The notes under the pieces: model-generated | Databases searched by the model: none | Seen by the model: only the letters and a program-made list of their open reading frames with translations | Told to the model about the DNA's origin: nothing | Source: Cyclobacteriaceae bacterium | GTDB taxonomy: Bacteria; Bacteroidota; Bacteroidia; Cytophagales; Cyclobacteriaceae | Direction: 5' to 3' | Length of the DNA stretch: 64,000 bases | Assembly: GCA_020832305.1 (NCBI GenBank) | Contig: JAFIEV010000044.1 | Coordinates: 62,001-126,000, forward strand | Shown: piece by piece, positions 18,341-27,389 of the stretch | How the letters are laid out: the number at the start of each line of letters is the position of its first letter | Position numbering within the stretch: the stretch's first letter is position 1 | Program-made: the position numbers and the translations under genes

Positions 18341-19600
18341 TCAAATTTCGCTAATTAGTACAAATCGTTTTTTGATGACTTGCCCTTTTCTTCTGATGGT
18401 CATGCGGATTTTTCGGCCGTCCCGCGAATTCATCAGGCTGAAAATATGCGACATTGAGAGTCTGCTTGCGTCCAGACCGTTTAACATTACTACAATATCT
18501 CCTTCCTGAATACCGGCCTGATATCCGGGAGATCCCTTTCTCACCGACTTCACTTCGAATTTATTCAGATCTTTGCCCTGAGCCATAAACTCAAGCCCAC
18601 TCATATTATATTCAAAAGGCCTTCGGAAACTGTAATTTTTTTTCATATACATCCTTTTTCTGTAATAATCAATAATTACAGTAAAGCGACTGAGCATTTC
18701 ACCACCCAGTACCCCATGTCTCAAAATATTTACAGAGTCACCATAATATCCGGCTTCAGGAAATGCGGCAACAATATCTTCTATATGATAACCTGCAATA
18801 TCTATTCCTTTTACACGGGCCATATAACCTTCCACATCTCCTGAAAGACCTCTTCCCAGCTTAGATGCTATGTTTCTTTCAGGTATCATTATTCGTTCGT
18901 CAAATTCTGAATGGACTAAAAGTGCGTGGCTTGCACCCGTGTCTACCAAAAATCTTGCATCAAATTCAACACTGTCTCTAAATTGAAATGGCAGTATAGC
19001 ATAAGGTTTGGTGTCGGAAATGTCAAGGTCTATTCTTTCAAACCTCCTGGGTGGTTGAAATAATCTAGGATGATAAAAAGTAACCATTTTGCGTGCATAA
19101 TCTATGCGGATTACAAAACGGCTGAAGAGGTCATAACCAATAACCCCATGTACTTCCACTCCCAGATAATTTCTCAATTGCAGATAATCCTCGGCCAATA
19201 CCAACATAGACTGGCCGTATCCACGAATTCCGGGTATTTCAAGAGATACTCCATAAGCAACCAGTGCTTCTACCTGTCTCATCTGCCCTACCCCGCTTAT
19301 GCTAATAGTTCGGTTGTAAGGTATTCCTAAAACATCGGTTATACTGCGCTCAAATAAAATGGTAGATCGCACACCAGTATCCAGAATAAAATTCAATTGC
19401 ACAAGTCCTTCTAAAGTGACAGGAATAATTACAAGGTGATTATGAATTTCAATGGGAAAAGATACCTTGGTTTTACCATCTTTAAATTCATATCCAAAAA
19501 ATTGCGCCTGAAGCGGGTGTAGTACCAGACAAAATAAACACACCAAAATACTCGCTGTTTTTGGACTGAAGACAGATGCAAACAAATGGTTAGTAGTCAT
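18341..19600 (-). CDS. Secreted aspartyl protease with PDZ domain
   Basis: A 419-residue protein with a signal peptide (about 1-33, ending HPLQAQ), two retropepsin-like lobes and a C-terminal PDZ domain (about 330-410, with GSPGYQAGIQEGDIVVMLNG). Each lobe carries a catalytic triplet: DTG at 74-76 and DTG at 220-222, so the single chain can form a complete two-aspartate active site. It should act in the periplasm or at the surface; its substrate is unknown. It diverges from the SNF2 helicase gene across a 312-bp spacer. Confidence 0.85.
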   Translation of the reverse strand: MTTNHLFASVFSPKTASILVCLFCLVLHPLQAQFFGYEFKDGKTKVSFPIEIHNHLVIIPVTLEGLVQLNFILDTGVRSTILFERSITDVLGIPYNRTISISGVGQMRQVEALVAYGVSLEIPGIRGYGQSMLVLAEDYLQLRNYLGVEVHGVIGYDLFSRFVIRIDYARKMVTFYHPRLFQPPRRFERIDLDISDTKPYAILPFQFRDSVEFDARFLVDTGASHALLVHSEFDERIMIPERNIASKLGRGLSGDVEGYMARVKGIDIAGYHIEDIVAAFPEAGYYGDSVNILRHGVLGGEMLSRFTVIIDYYRKRMYMKKNYSFRRPFEYNMSGLEFMAQGKDLNKFEVKSVRKGSPGYQAGIQEGDIVVMLNGLDASRLSMSHIFSLMNSRDGRKIRMTIRRKGQVIKKRFVLISEI

Positions 19601-19912
19601 AAAAGTGTTTATCGTAAACTTAGGGTGTATGTTCGGTTTCTTCCGTTGATAACCGAGAAATCCCCTGTTTATTCAAAAATAATGGTAATAAATTCATTTT
19701 CCCATCATTTTAATTTTCCTAAATCAAGAAATTAGCCCTTTATGTATTCATACTCTAAAACAAGCCAATTGTTATTTGCAAATTAAATAAAAATCTATCT
19801 GTCCCAAATCCTTTCATTTAAAACAGATTATTTGATAGTTTTGAAGGTTTTTCAATTTTTAACAAAGCTCTGAATCTTTCTTATCAAAGGCGATTGAAGC
19901 AGTACATGTAAG
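19601..19912. other. Divergent intergenic spacer
   Basis: A 312-bp AT-rich gap between divergent genes. It holds the plus-strand promoter at 19812-19843. I see no gene and no clear minus-strand promoter match. Confidence 0.5.
19812..19843 (+). promoter_or_regulatory. Promoter of the SNF2 helicase operon
   Basis: A TTTC (-33-like) at 19812-19815 is followed 20 bases later by TAGTTTTG at 19836-19843, an exact TAnnTTTG match. The leader to the start codon at 19913 would be about 65 bases. Confidence 0.5.
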
Positions 19913-22885
19913 ATGAAGGTATCTACAAACCTACCGTATAAATTGGTCTATTCATTGTTTGAACATGAATTTCTGGGCTATATCTTTGAATCATTTGTTG
20001 TTCAGACGGATGAACAGGGTAAAGAAACCTTACAGTTTCAAAACATCTCTGCCAAAAACGCTGCAGAATTTAGTCGTGTAATGGATGAGAATGATCTCCA
20101 GTTGATTAAATTGATAGATTCGCTTCAGCAAAATGAGATTGTTCGCTATTTTACCAAAGGCAAAATGAAGCCGCCTGAGTTTTTTGCCAAATATTATAAC
20201 GATTTTAAGAAAAAAGATAACCCCCTAAGACAGGAAAATCCCATAATACCTGAAGTTTTTAAGTATCTCGAGCGGAGAAGATCAAAAATTCTCGATATGC
20301 TGCCCGGCAAAAATCTGTATGAAATGGGGACAGATGGATATCCCTGCTGGAGAAAAGTAGACATTTGCGACCATAAAGCCAGCGTTTTATTTCATTTTCA
20401 CAAGAATGAAGATAATACACATTATTATCCCACCATCCGGCATTATGGAAAAAAGGTAGAATGGAAACCAGGTGAAGCATATATAGTTTGCTACGAACCT
20501 GCCTGGATTGTCATAAATCAAAAACTTTTCAGTTTTGAGAAAAATGTCGACGGCCACAAACTGAAGCCTTTTCTGTCTAAGAAATTCATAATGGTTCCCG
20601 CCAAAATGGAAGAAGAATATTTCAGCAAATTTGTAGCGCCCCTTATGGCTTCTTTTGATGTAAGGGCCTATGGTATGCAGGTAAAAGATGAAATATACCC
20701 AGCTGTAAGTAAGATTTTAGTTACCGAACTCGCAACCAATGCACAATCGATGGTGCTTGATTTGTTTAACCATAATACACACAGCCCAAATGAAATTGAA
20801 GAATACCGCGAAGCTGATTTCCTATTGGAGCTGGCTTTTGAATATGGCCCTTATTCCTACAAAAACTCTGCTTTTTCAAAAAGAAGTGTGAATTTTGAAA
20901 AAAGCAATGGACAATACGTATTCAAAAGGATCGACAGGGACCTGGAATATGAAAAAAGCATTCACGATTGGCTTAAAGAGTGTGATTTAAAACTTAAAAA
21001 TCATAAAATTGTAATAAAAAAATCAGAGGCGCTCTCCTGGTTCTCAGCCAACATACAGGAACTGCATGAAAGGCAAATACGCATAGAACAAAATTTTAAC
21101 GATAAGCGAAAGTATTTCCTGGGTAACTCTTCCATTTCTATTGAAGTAAATGAAAAAATGGATTGGTTTGATATCTATGCGGTGGTGAAATTCGGCGAGT
21201 TTGAAATCCCCTTTATTGAACTGCGAAAAATCATTAGAAAAAAGCAAAAAGAAATATTGCTCCCCGATGGATCTATTGGGTTAATCCCTGACAGCTGGCT
21301 TCAGGATTATGCAGAATTGTTTGCCTTTATAGAAGATCCATCAAAAGATTCTCAAAAATTTATCTTAAAAAAGCATCACCTTGCTTTGGTGCAAGAGCTC
21401 AGGGCTCAGAACCTTGCAAAAGTGACCATGAGTAAAAAACTGGAAACCCTTAAAAATTTCGAGGAAATTGAAGAAATAGATCTTCCCTTGGGTTTGAAAG
21501 CTGAATTGAGACCCTATCAAAAAGCCGGATACAACTGGTTGCATTTTTTACAAAAATACCATTTTGGAGGCTGTCTGGCAGATGATATGGGCTTAGGTAA
21601 AACTATACAAACCCTCGCGCTGCTTCAACAAACCAGAGAAACGCTGAAAGGAAAAACTTCCCTTATCATTATGCCTACATCTTTGCTTTACAACTGGGAG
21701 GAAGAGGCCGCAAAATTTACTCCGCTGCTTAAAACATATACCTACGCAGGCTCGATGAGAGATAAAAACGTCAGGAATTTTTCGGGGTACGACATCATTT
21801 TTACTTCCTACGGTGTAGCCAGGCTCGATATTGACCTGTTAAAACAATTCAATTTTCACTATACCATTCTTGATGAGTCTCAGGCTATAAAAAACCCTTC
21901 CAGCAACATTTCCAAAGCCGTAAGGGAACTCAAATCGGCACATAAACTCATTCTTACAGGTACCCCGCTGGAAAACAGTACCATGGACCTCTGGTCTCAA
22001 ATGGCTTTTATAAACCCCGGACTGCTGGGGAATCAAAAGTTTTTTCTCAAAGAGTTTCTTCATCCTATTGAAAAACAAAAAGATAGCAACAAAACCCGGA
22101 AGCTGTTTAATATTATTAAACCTTTTATCCTTCGTCGGCACAAATCGCAGGTGGCGAAAGAACTACCCGAACGCATCGACAATGTGCATTATACCAATAT
22201 GGATGCAGCGCATGAGGCTTATTATGAAAGTCTGAAAAATCATTATCGCGATCAGATTTTAGGTGAAATAGATGCCCATGGATTGAATAAATCTAAAATA
22301 CTGATCCTTGAAGGACTTATACGATTGCGTCAGGCTGCCAATCACCCTAAATTGGTAGACCCCAATTTCCAGGGAAGCTCATCTAAAATGGAAGATGTGA
22401 TGGAAATGATGGAAAGTATTATTAGTGAAAAAAGCAAGGTCCTGGTTTTTTCGCAATTTGTAAAGCATCTGAACCTGGTAAGGCAGCAACTCGATGAACA
22501 AAATATTCCCTATGCCTATCTGGATGGATCTACCAGGGACCGGCAGGAAGAGGTTAGAAAATTTCAGCAGGATGAGCAAATCAAAATATTTCTAATTTCA
22601 ATTAAAGCCGGGGGTACAGGGCTCAATTTAACCCGTGCTGAATATGTATTTATTCTCGACCCCTGGTGGAATCCCGCTGTGGAAGCACAGGCCATCGACA
22701 GAGCCCACCGGATAGGACAGCTCAACACCGTGTTTACATATAAATTCATTACCAAAAATACCATTGAAGAAAAGCTTCTGAAACTACAGGAAAAGAAACT
22801 AAAATTGTATCAGGACCTCATTGTAACAGAAGAAGGATTTGTAAAAGACCTCAACAAACAGGACATTGAAGATTTACTGTCCTGA
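19913..22885 (+). CDS. SNF2-family DEAD/DEAH-box helicase
   Basis: A 990-residue ATP-dependent DNA translocase of the Swi2/Snf2 superfamily. The ATPase core takes up the C-terminal half: Walker A DDMGLGKT at 557-564, motif II DESQ at 654-657 (DEAQ or DEAH is more usual), motif III TGTPLEN near 685, and motifs V-VI ending DPWWNPAVEAQAIDRAHRIGQ near 920. The N-terminal 500 residues are a family-specific region without a recognised domain. Stand-alone bacterial SNF2 proteins are linked to transcription recycling or DNA repair. The next gene, 29 bp on, encodes a DUF3127 protein with an SSB-like tail, which suggests a shared role on DNA. Confidence 0.92.
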   Translation: MKVSTNLPYKLVYSLFEHEFLGYIFESFVVQTDEQGKETLQFQNISAKNAAEFSRVMDENDLQLIKLIDSLQQNEIVRYFTKGKMKPPEFFAKYYNDFKKKDNPLRQENPIIPEVFKYLERRRSKILDMLPGKNLYEMGTDGYPCWRKVDICDHKASVLFHFHKNEDNTHYYPTIRHYGKKVEWKPGEAYIVCYEPAWIVINQKLFSFEKNVDGHKLKPFLSKKFIMVPAKMEEEYFSKFVAPLMASFDVRAYGMQVKDEIYPAVSKILVTELATNAQSMVLDLFNHNTHSPNEIEEYREADFLLELAFEYGPYSYKNSAFSKRSVNFEKSNGQYVFKRIDRDLEYEKSIHDWLKECDLKLKNHKIVIKKSEALSWFSANIQELHERQIRIEQNFNDKRKYFLGNSSISIEVNEKMDWFDIYAVVKFGEFEIPFIELRKIIRKKQKEILLPDGSIGLIPDSWLQDYAELFAFIEDPSKDSQKFILKKHHLALVQELRAQNLAKVTMSKKLETLKNFEEIEEIDLPLGLKAELRPYQKAGYNWLHFLQKYHFGGCLADDMGLGKTIQTLALLQQTRETLKGKTSLIIMPTSLLYNWEEEAAKFTPLLKTYTYAGSMRDKNVRNFSGYDIIFTSYGVARLDIDLLKQFNFHYTILDESQAIKNPSSNISKAVRELKSAHKLILTGTPLENSTMDLWSQMAFINPGLLGNQKFFLKEFLHPIEKQKDSNKTRKLFNIIKPFILRRHKSQVAKELPERIDNVHYTNMDAAHEAYYESLKNHYRDQILGEIDAHGLNKSKILILEGLIRLRQAANHPKLVDPNFQGSSSKMEDVMEMMESIISEKSKVLVFSQFVKHLNLVRQQLDEQNIPYAYLDGSTRDRQEEVRKFQQDEQIKIFLISIKAGGTGLNLTRAEYVFILDPWWNPAVEAQAIDRAHRIGQLNTVFTYKFITKNTIEEKLLKLQEKKLKLYQDLIVTEEGFVKDLNKQDIEDLLS

Positions 22886-22914
22886 TTTTATAAATTAATT
22901 ATAATAATATTATT

Positions 22915-23262
22915 ATGGAAATCAGCGGAAAAATAGTAAGTATACTACCCGCCCAGACGGGTCAGGGTAAAAACGGAGTTTGGAAAAAGCAGGAATTTGT
23001 TATGGAGATTCCCGGTGAATTTCCCAAAAAGGTCTGCCTCACGGTTTGGGGAGATAAAATAGATCAATGGGGTATAAAGCAGGGTGACCCTGTAACTGCC
23101 TCCATAGATATTGAAAGTCGTGAATATAACGGCAGATGGTATACCGACGTAAAAGCCTGGAAAGTGGTAATAGACAACCAAAACGCCGGTGGACAAATAC
23201 AGGAAGATGTACCTGATTTACCACCGAGTTTCGGAGAAGATGAGGAAGATATCCCCTTCTGA
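22915..23262 (+). CDS. DUF3127 protein with SSB-like acidic tail
   Basis: A 115-residue protein of the DUF3127 family, which is confined mostly to Bacteroidota and has no settled function. Residues 1-85 have the strand pattern of an OB fold (ISGKIVSIL, KQEFVMEI, KVCLTVWGDK, VTASIDIESREYNGRWYTDVKAWKV). After a short flexible linker the chain ends in EDEEDIPF (108-115), which matches the C-terminal peptide of single-stranded DNA-binding protein that recruits repair and replication enzymes. It is co-directional with, and 29 bp after, the SNF2 helicase gene. A role as an SSB-like protein is inference. Confidence 0.88.
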   Translation: MEISGKIVSILPAQTGQGKNGVWKKQEFVMEIPGEFPKKVCLTVWGDKIDQWGIKQGDPVTASIDIESREYNGRWYTDVKAWKVVIDNQNAGGQIQEDVPDLPPSFGEDEEDIPF

Positions 23263-23270
23263 TTTTTACA

Positions 23271-24641
23271 TTATTCCAGAAATAATTCAATAACAGGAAT
23301 TACCACATTTGGCTTAACCGTTGGCAAACGAAGGTTAAGGTCATTCTCTGTAGCCTTGCTGCCTTGCATATGATGCCCGTAGGGTGCTGAAATTAGTATT
23401 TCTGAAGCATCATGCAGGAACTGGGCATATTTGACTTTTCCCTTATAGCCCGGAAGATGGAAATTGGTAAGCGGATAATCCAACAGGTGAATATAGAGTC
23501 GTTTGGTATGTGGATTATAGGTTAAGAGGCTGTGTTCGGGTATTTCAAATTCCTGAGGCGCCTCCGTACAACCATAGATTGAGCGGCTATTGTGATGCAT
23601 CCAACCTCCCATTTCACCAAGGGCTTTTACTGCGCGGTAGTCGAAATCACCCCTTCCGGTAGGACCAACATTGAGTAAAAGGTTTCCTCCCTTACTCACA
23701 CTTTCTATCAACAATACCAAAAGTTGCTTTTTATCTTTCCAGGTATGCTCATCGCGGTAATAACCCCAACTACCTGAGAAGGTCTGGCAGGTTTCCCATG
23801 GTATTTTTTTTCCATCAATTTCCGGCCACTGTTGCACTTTGAATTGTTCCGGAGTGGTAAAATCCCATCCGCCAGGTACATCTTTTAAATCAAGACGATC
23901 ATTCACGATAATACCCGGTTGTAATTGCCGTACCATTTTGAGCAACTCAATAGAGTCCCAGTCGTCACGTCCTTTCCCAAACTCACCGGGAAATGAAAAA
24001 TCAAGCCATAAAATATCAATTTTACCATAATTGCTAAGAATTTCACGTACCTGGTCTTTGAGGTATTTTCTGTATATATCCATGTTTTTACCCTGATTCA
24101 GTGCATCATATTCCTCTTTGGTATTGGCTCTCTGCGGATGAACGCGATCAACAGTGTAATGCGGATGATGCCAGTCGATCAGTGAATAATAAAAACCTAC
24201 ACCCAATCCTTCAGCCCTGAATGCATCAACCCACTCTTTAATAAGATCCCTTCCATAAGGTGTATTGGTTGCCTTGTAATCGGTGTGTTTAGAATCAAAA
24301 AGACAAAATCCATCGTGATGTTTACTGGTAATTACTGCATATTTCATGCCTGCCTCTTTGGCCATTTTTGCCCAGGCAACCGGATCATACAAATCGGGAT
24401 TAAAATGATCAAAATATTTCTGATAATCTTCCGTAGTAATTCTTTCCCGGTTTTTTACCCATTCGTGCCTTGCAGGAAGGGCATATATGCCCCAATGAAT
24501 AAACATACCAAAACGCGCGTCCTGCCACCATTGTAAACGTTTTTCCTTTTGTGCCTCCGTTTCAGCTGGCAGGGCTCTTTGGGAGATCGCTTCCGGTATC
24601 GCCAAGGTTAAGGCCCATAATACAAGTATTGCTCTTTTCAT
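23271..24641 (-). CDS. Secreted alpha-L-fucosidase (GH29)
   Basis: A 456-residue glycoside hydrolase of family 29, which releases alpha-linked L-fucose from glycans by a retaining mechanism. Family features: FGMFIHWGIYALPARHEW (44-61), ITSKHHDGFCLFDSK (104-118) and the nucleophile region DILWLDFS with D214. A signal peptide covers 1-21. I chose the ATG at 24641; the longer frame adds 11 polar residues that would hide the signal. No sulfatase, SusC/SusD pair or other polysaccharide-locus gene is adjacent, so it acts as a lone secreted enzyme here. Confidence 0.88.
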   Translation of the reverse strand: MKRAILVLWALTLAIPEAISQRALPAETEAQKEKRLQWWQDARFGMFIHWGIYALPARHEWVKNRERITTEDYQKYFDHFNPDLYDPVAWAKMAKEAGMKYAVITSKHHDGFCLFDSKHTDYKATNTPYGRDLIKEWVDAFRAEGLGVGFYYSLIDWHHPHYTVDRVHPQRANTKEEYDALNQGKNMDIYRKYLKDQVREILSNYGKIDILWLDFSFPGEFGKGRDDWDSIELLKMVRQLQPGIIVNDRLDLKDVPGGWDFTTPEQFKVQQWPEIDGKKIPWETCQTFSGSWGYYRDEHTWKDKKQLLVLLIESVSKGGNLLLNVGPTGRGDFDYRAVKALGEMGGWMHHNSRSIYGCTEAPQEFEIPEHSLLTYNPHTKRLYIHLLDYPLTNFHLPGYKGKVKYAQFLHDASEILISAPYGHHMQGSKATENDLNLRLPTVKPNVVIPVIELFLE

Positions 24642-24691
24642 CTTTTCAGGATTTTGTTTTTTATAAATAAACAATTTATTTCCCTGAAAAC

Positions 24692-24722
24692 AAAAAGAGG
24701 CTGCCTCAAAAGAGACAACCTC
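24692..24722 (-). terminator. Terminator of the first small secreted protein
   Basis: Arms at 24697-24707 and 24712-24722 form an 11-bp stem on the minus-strand RNA (two G-U pairs) with a UUUU loop, followed by TTTTT. It lies 30 bp after the stop of the gene at 24752-25159. Confidence 0.88.
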
Positions 24723-24751
24723 AAAAATAGAGAGAATTGATATATATTGAG

Positions 24752-25159
24752 CTATAATAGCCTAAGGGGCCAGGTGTCGTAGAAACAAATCTCCCTGTCG
24801 AGATTTATGGCAGAATGAACTTTTATGCCTTTATGATTAACAAACATATTTTTACGTACCACATCATCTTTTGCTAGGATGATATCAAGGGAATAATCTC
24901 CGGTTTTAAGGCTGTTAAAATTTAATTTTACCCAGTTCTGACCCGTGTTTTTAACAGTATATTCACTGATTAACCGGTTATGCTGATCCCTCAATCTTAC
25001 TTTGATATACTGGTCTTCAGGTAATGCTGCCAATTTTAATTTAGCCTTCTTTTCATTCGCAACGGGATACAAAAGCTTATCTCCCGGACTGGCGGCAAAT
25101 ACCGATGGCAATGTGAAAATAAGACATACCATCACAGATAACAAAATTTTAGTTTTCAT
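24752..25159 (-). CDS. Small secreted protein, tandem family copy 1
   Basis: A 135-residue protein with a signal peptide (about 1-23, ending SVFA) and a compact domain rich in beta-strands. It shares with the two following paralogs the pattern LPxxxYxxVxxRD...R..xE..VKNxGQxWVxxNFxxLxTGxYSL, a conserved RKN, and a terminal F-Y/H-x-x-WP motif. The ATG at 25159 was chosen because it starts directly before the signal peptide. The arrangement resembles an Ig-like or DUF3244-like beta-sandwich, but I do not claim a family. This copy is the most diverged of the three, and its C-terminal RD-V/LTM segment is altered. Confidence 0.75.
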   Translation of the reverse strand: MKTKILLSVMVCLIFTLPSVFAASPGDKLLYPVANEKKAKLKLAALPEDQYIKVRLRDQHNRLISEYTVKNTGQNWVKLNFNSLKTGDYSLDIILAKDDVVRKNMFVNHKGIKVHSAINLDREICFYDTWPLRLL

Positions 25160-25361
25160 TGATTTCGCATTTAAAAGTTGAATATTTTGGTCGATTTTCA
25201 AAGTATACTTACTATTTTATCAATGAAAAGGTTGCACTGCTAATAAATTTCTAATCAGATTTTCAGCAAACTAATGGCTTTCTAATTTTAGATCATTTTA
25301 CACATGAATATAATACGACATAAACGAAGTGTATTTGTTCAGAATTTCTAAGGGAAGGGAC

Positions 25362-25390
25362 AAAAAAAATGGGTCGCCTAAGCAACCCAT
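25362..25390 (-). terminator. Terminator of the second small secreted protein
   Basis: Arms at 25369-25377 and 25382-25390 (9 bp, one G-U pair) with a 4-base loop, followed on the minus strand by eight T. It lies 16 bp after the stop of the gene at 25407-25835. Confidence 0.88.
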
Positions 25391-25406
25391 TATCCTATAA
25401 ATATTT

Positions 25407-25835
25407 TTACTTTATGACAGCCATATTCCATGGCCAGCGATTATGAAAATCAACATCATTTGACATTGTAAGTATATCCCTTACAACTACAGCATCATGA
25501 TAAATCAACAGATTTTTGCGGATAATCTGATTTTCATCCTTCACTATATTCAAGGAATATTTTCCTGTCACAAGTGGCTCAAAATTTACTACTACCCAAT
25601 CTTGCCCTGTATTTTTTACTTTAAATTCCTGTACGAGCCTTTCGGCCCTGTCCCTAACCCTTAATGTCACATATTCACCTTGCGGCAAATTAGCAACATT
25701 CAACTTTACCCGTTTCTCATTTTGGATCGGCATCAATAATGTGCTTTCTTCAGAAGCCTTAACAGAAACAGGCTGAAACGTAAAAATCAGAAATAATAAT
25801 GATACCAAACCGAATACACTACATATGTTTTTCAT
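25407..25835 (-). CDS. Small secreted protein, tandem family copy 2
   Basis: A 142-residue paralog with a signal peptide (about 1-27, ending VKAS). The mature part has the family pattern: KRVKLNVANLPQGEY, VRDRAERLVQEF, VKNTGQDWVVVNFE, LVTGKYSLNI, IIRKNLLIYHDAVVVRDILTM and a terminal FHNRWP. It is slightly longer at the C-terminus than the other copies. It is closer to copy 3 than to copy 1. It has its own terminator and a 247-bp upstream gap, so it is probably transcribed alone. Function unknown. Confidence 0.78.
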   Translation of the reverse strand: MKNICSVFGLVSLLFLIFTFQPVSVKASEESTLLMPIQNEKRVKLNVANLPQGEYVTLRVRDRAERLVQEFKVKNTGQDWVVVNFEPLVTGKYSLNIVKDENQIIRKNLLIYHDAVVVRDILTMSNDVDFHNRWPWNMAVIK

Positions 25836-26085
25836 GGCTTTAACTGTTATTGATTTTTGATAAAAGATTTTGACCCTTTCTAATTTTTACCATAACCGAT
25901 TTTAAAAAGTTGCAGTACGCAGAGTTAATTGTCGGTTGAAAGACAAATAGCAAAAAGCGCTCTATCTATTAGATCTCTAAGAAATATGTCCTTAAAATAC
26001 CAGGAAAGTCCTTTTCAAAATACCAATGCAGGCAAGCTAAGACATATGAAAATCCCGTGTAAAAAAATTAAGGCGGGTTTGAAGC

Positions 26086-26112
26086 AAAAAAAAGATTGCC
26101 AAATGACAATCT
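26086..26112 (-). terminator. Terminator of the third small secreted protein
   Basis: Arms at 26093-26100 and 26105-26112 (8 bp with one G-U pair), a 4-base loop, then a T-run on the minus strand. It lies 15 bp after the stop of the gene at 26128-26553. Confidence 0.85.
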
Positions 26113-26127
26113 CTTTTGAAATTAATA

Positions 26128-26553
26128 TTACAGCATATTTAAAGGCCATCTGTCATAGAAGTCTGATTCTGCTTCCATGGTTAAAACATCTCTTACAACG
26201 ATAGCATCATGATGCACCATTATATTTTTCCGAAGAATTTCGTTTTCAGCCAAAATTATATCAAGAGAATACCTGCCAGTCCAGAGTGCCTCAAAGTTGA
26301 TGAGTACCCATTCCTGTCCTTCATTTTTGACATCAAACTCGTGTACAACCCTGTCTGCGTTGTCCCTTACTTTTACAGTGATGTACTCATTTTCAGGTAA
26401 ATCATCTACGTGAAACATGGCTCGCTTCTGATCAGGCAACGGCAACAGTTTTTTGCTGACTTCCGATGCCTGTAAAGTTATTGGCTGAAATGACAAAATC
26501 GAAAACAAAAATAACAATGACATTATAACACTTAATTTACTTCTAGTTTTCAT
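26128..26553 (-). CDS. Small secreted protein, tandem family copy 3
   Basis: A 141-residue paralog with a signal peptide (about 1-29, ending LQAS). It keeps all family landmarks: KRAMFHVDDLPENEY, VRDNADRVVHEF, VKNEGQEWVLINFE, WTGRYSLDI, ILRKNIMVHHDAIVVRDVLTM and a final FYDRWPLNML. I used the ATG at 26553, which places the signal peptide at the N-terminus. Like the other two it has its own terminator and a long upstream gap (283 bp), so this is a set of three separate transcription units rather than an operon. Confidence 0.78.
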   Translation of the reverse strand: MKTRSKLSVIMSLLFLFSILSFQPITLQASEVSKKLLPLPDQKRAMFHVDDLPENEYITVKVRDNADRVVHEFDVKNEGQEWVLINFEALWTGRYSLDIILAENEILRKNIMVHHDAIVVRDVLTMEAESDFYDRWPLNML

Positions 26554-26836
26554 GATTTTATTTGTTAATTTTATGATAAATAAAAACAACCTTCACTATA
26601 TATTTACTGATTTAGCAGCTTCGGGTTACAATATGAGGGCCCTTTCTGGTCAGCAGGGCGACATATGTCCTGATACTTGCTTGCAGAAGTACGGCAAGAA
26701 AACAGGATTTCCGGAAAAACAAGAGTCTGGCATGTAAAAAGGTTTACTGATTTTCAGGATGCTAAAAATACAGGCAAAAAATTTAAAACAAGATGGCAAA
26801 ACACCTTGTTTACAATTGACTTTAATAATTTGAATA

Positions 26837-27364
26837 ATGAAAATCGCCATAATCATAGGCACAAACCGCCAGGATGCCAAAACTCGTAAAGTGGCAAAAC
26901 AATATGCCGAAATACTTGAGAAATACAATACAGAAAATCTTATTATTGACCTGGGCAACTTGCCGGCAGATTTTATAGTAAGTGCACTATATGAAAACTC
27001 TGGAAAAAATGAAGATTTTAACAGATTTCAACAACAGGTTGAAACTTCCGATAAATTTGTATTTATAGTTCCTGAATATAACGCATCTTTTCCAGGTGTT
27101 TTAAAGGCTTTTATAGATGGATTGAAATATCCGGGAAGTTTTGCGGGGAAAAAATGTGCTTTGGTGGGTATTTCTTCGGGACCAATGGGTGGCAACCTTG
27201 CATTGAGTCACCTTACAGATATTTTTAACTATATGGGAATGCATGTCCTGGCACTCAAGCCAAAGCTTGCCCGGATCGACAAAAACATGGCTGAGGACAA
27301 AATCACAGACAAACTTTATCTTGATTTGCTTGAGAGCCAGGCCACACAACTGATCGGATTCTGA
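26837..27364 (+). CDS. NADPH-dependent FMN reductase
   Basis: A 175-residue flavodoxin-like oxidoreductase. The N-terminal IIGTNRQDAKTRKVA (about 5-19) is the FMN phosphate-binding loop and PEYNASFPGVLKAFIDGLKYP (about 82-102) is the family signature. It should reduce FMN, quinones or chromate-type substrates with NAD(P)H; the physiological target is unknown. Size is normal for the family. It is a single gene converging on ftsZ with 25 bp between the stops. Confidence 0.9.
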   Translation: MKIAIIIGTNRQDAKTRKVAKQYAEILEKYNTENLIIDLGNLPADFIVSALYENSGKNEDFNRFQQQVETSDKFVFIVPEYNASFPGVLKAFIDGLKYPGSFAGKKCALVGISSGPMGGNLALSHLTDIFNYMGMHVLALKPKLARIDKNMAEDKITDKLYLDLLESQATQLIGF

Positions 27365-27389
27365 AAATCAAACCATCGGCTACCTGCTG

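Noticed and set aside
25929-26204. A 91-codon plus-strand frame between the secreted paralogs
   Set aside because: It covers the terminator and end of paralog 3 and has a biased, lysine-rich composition.
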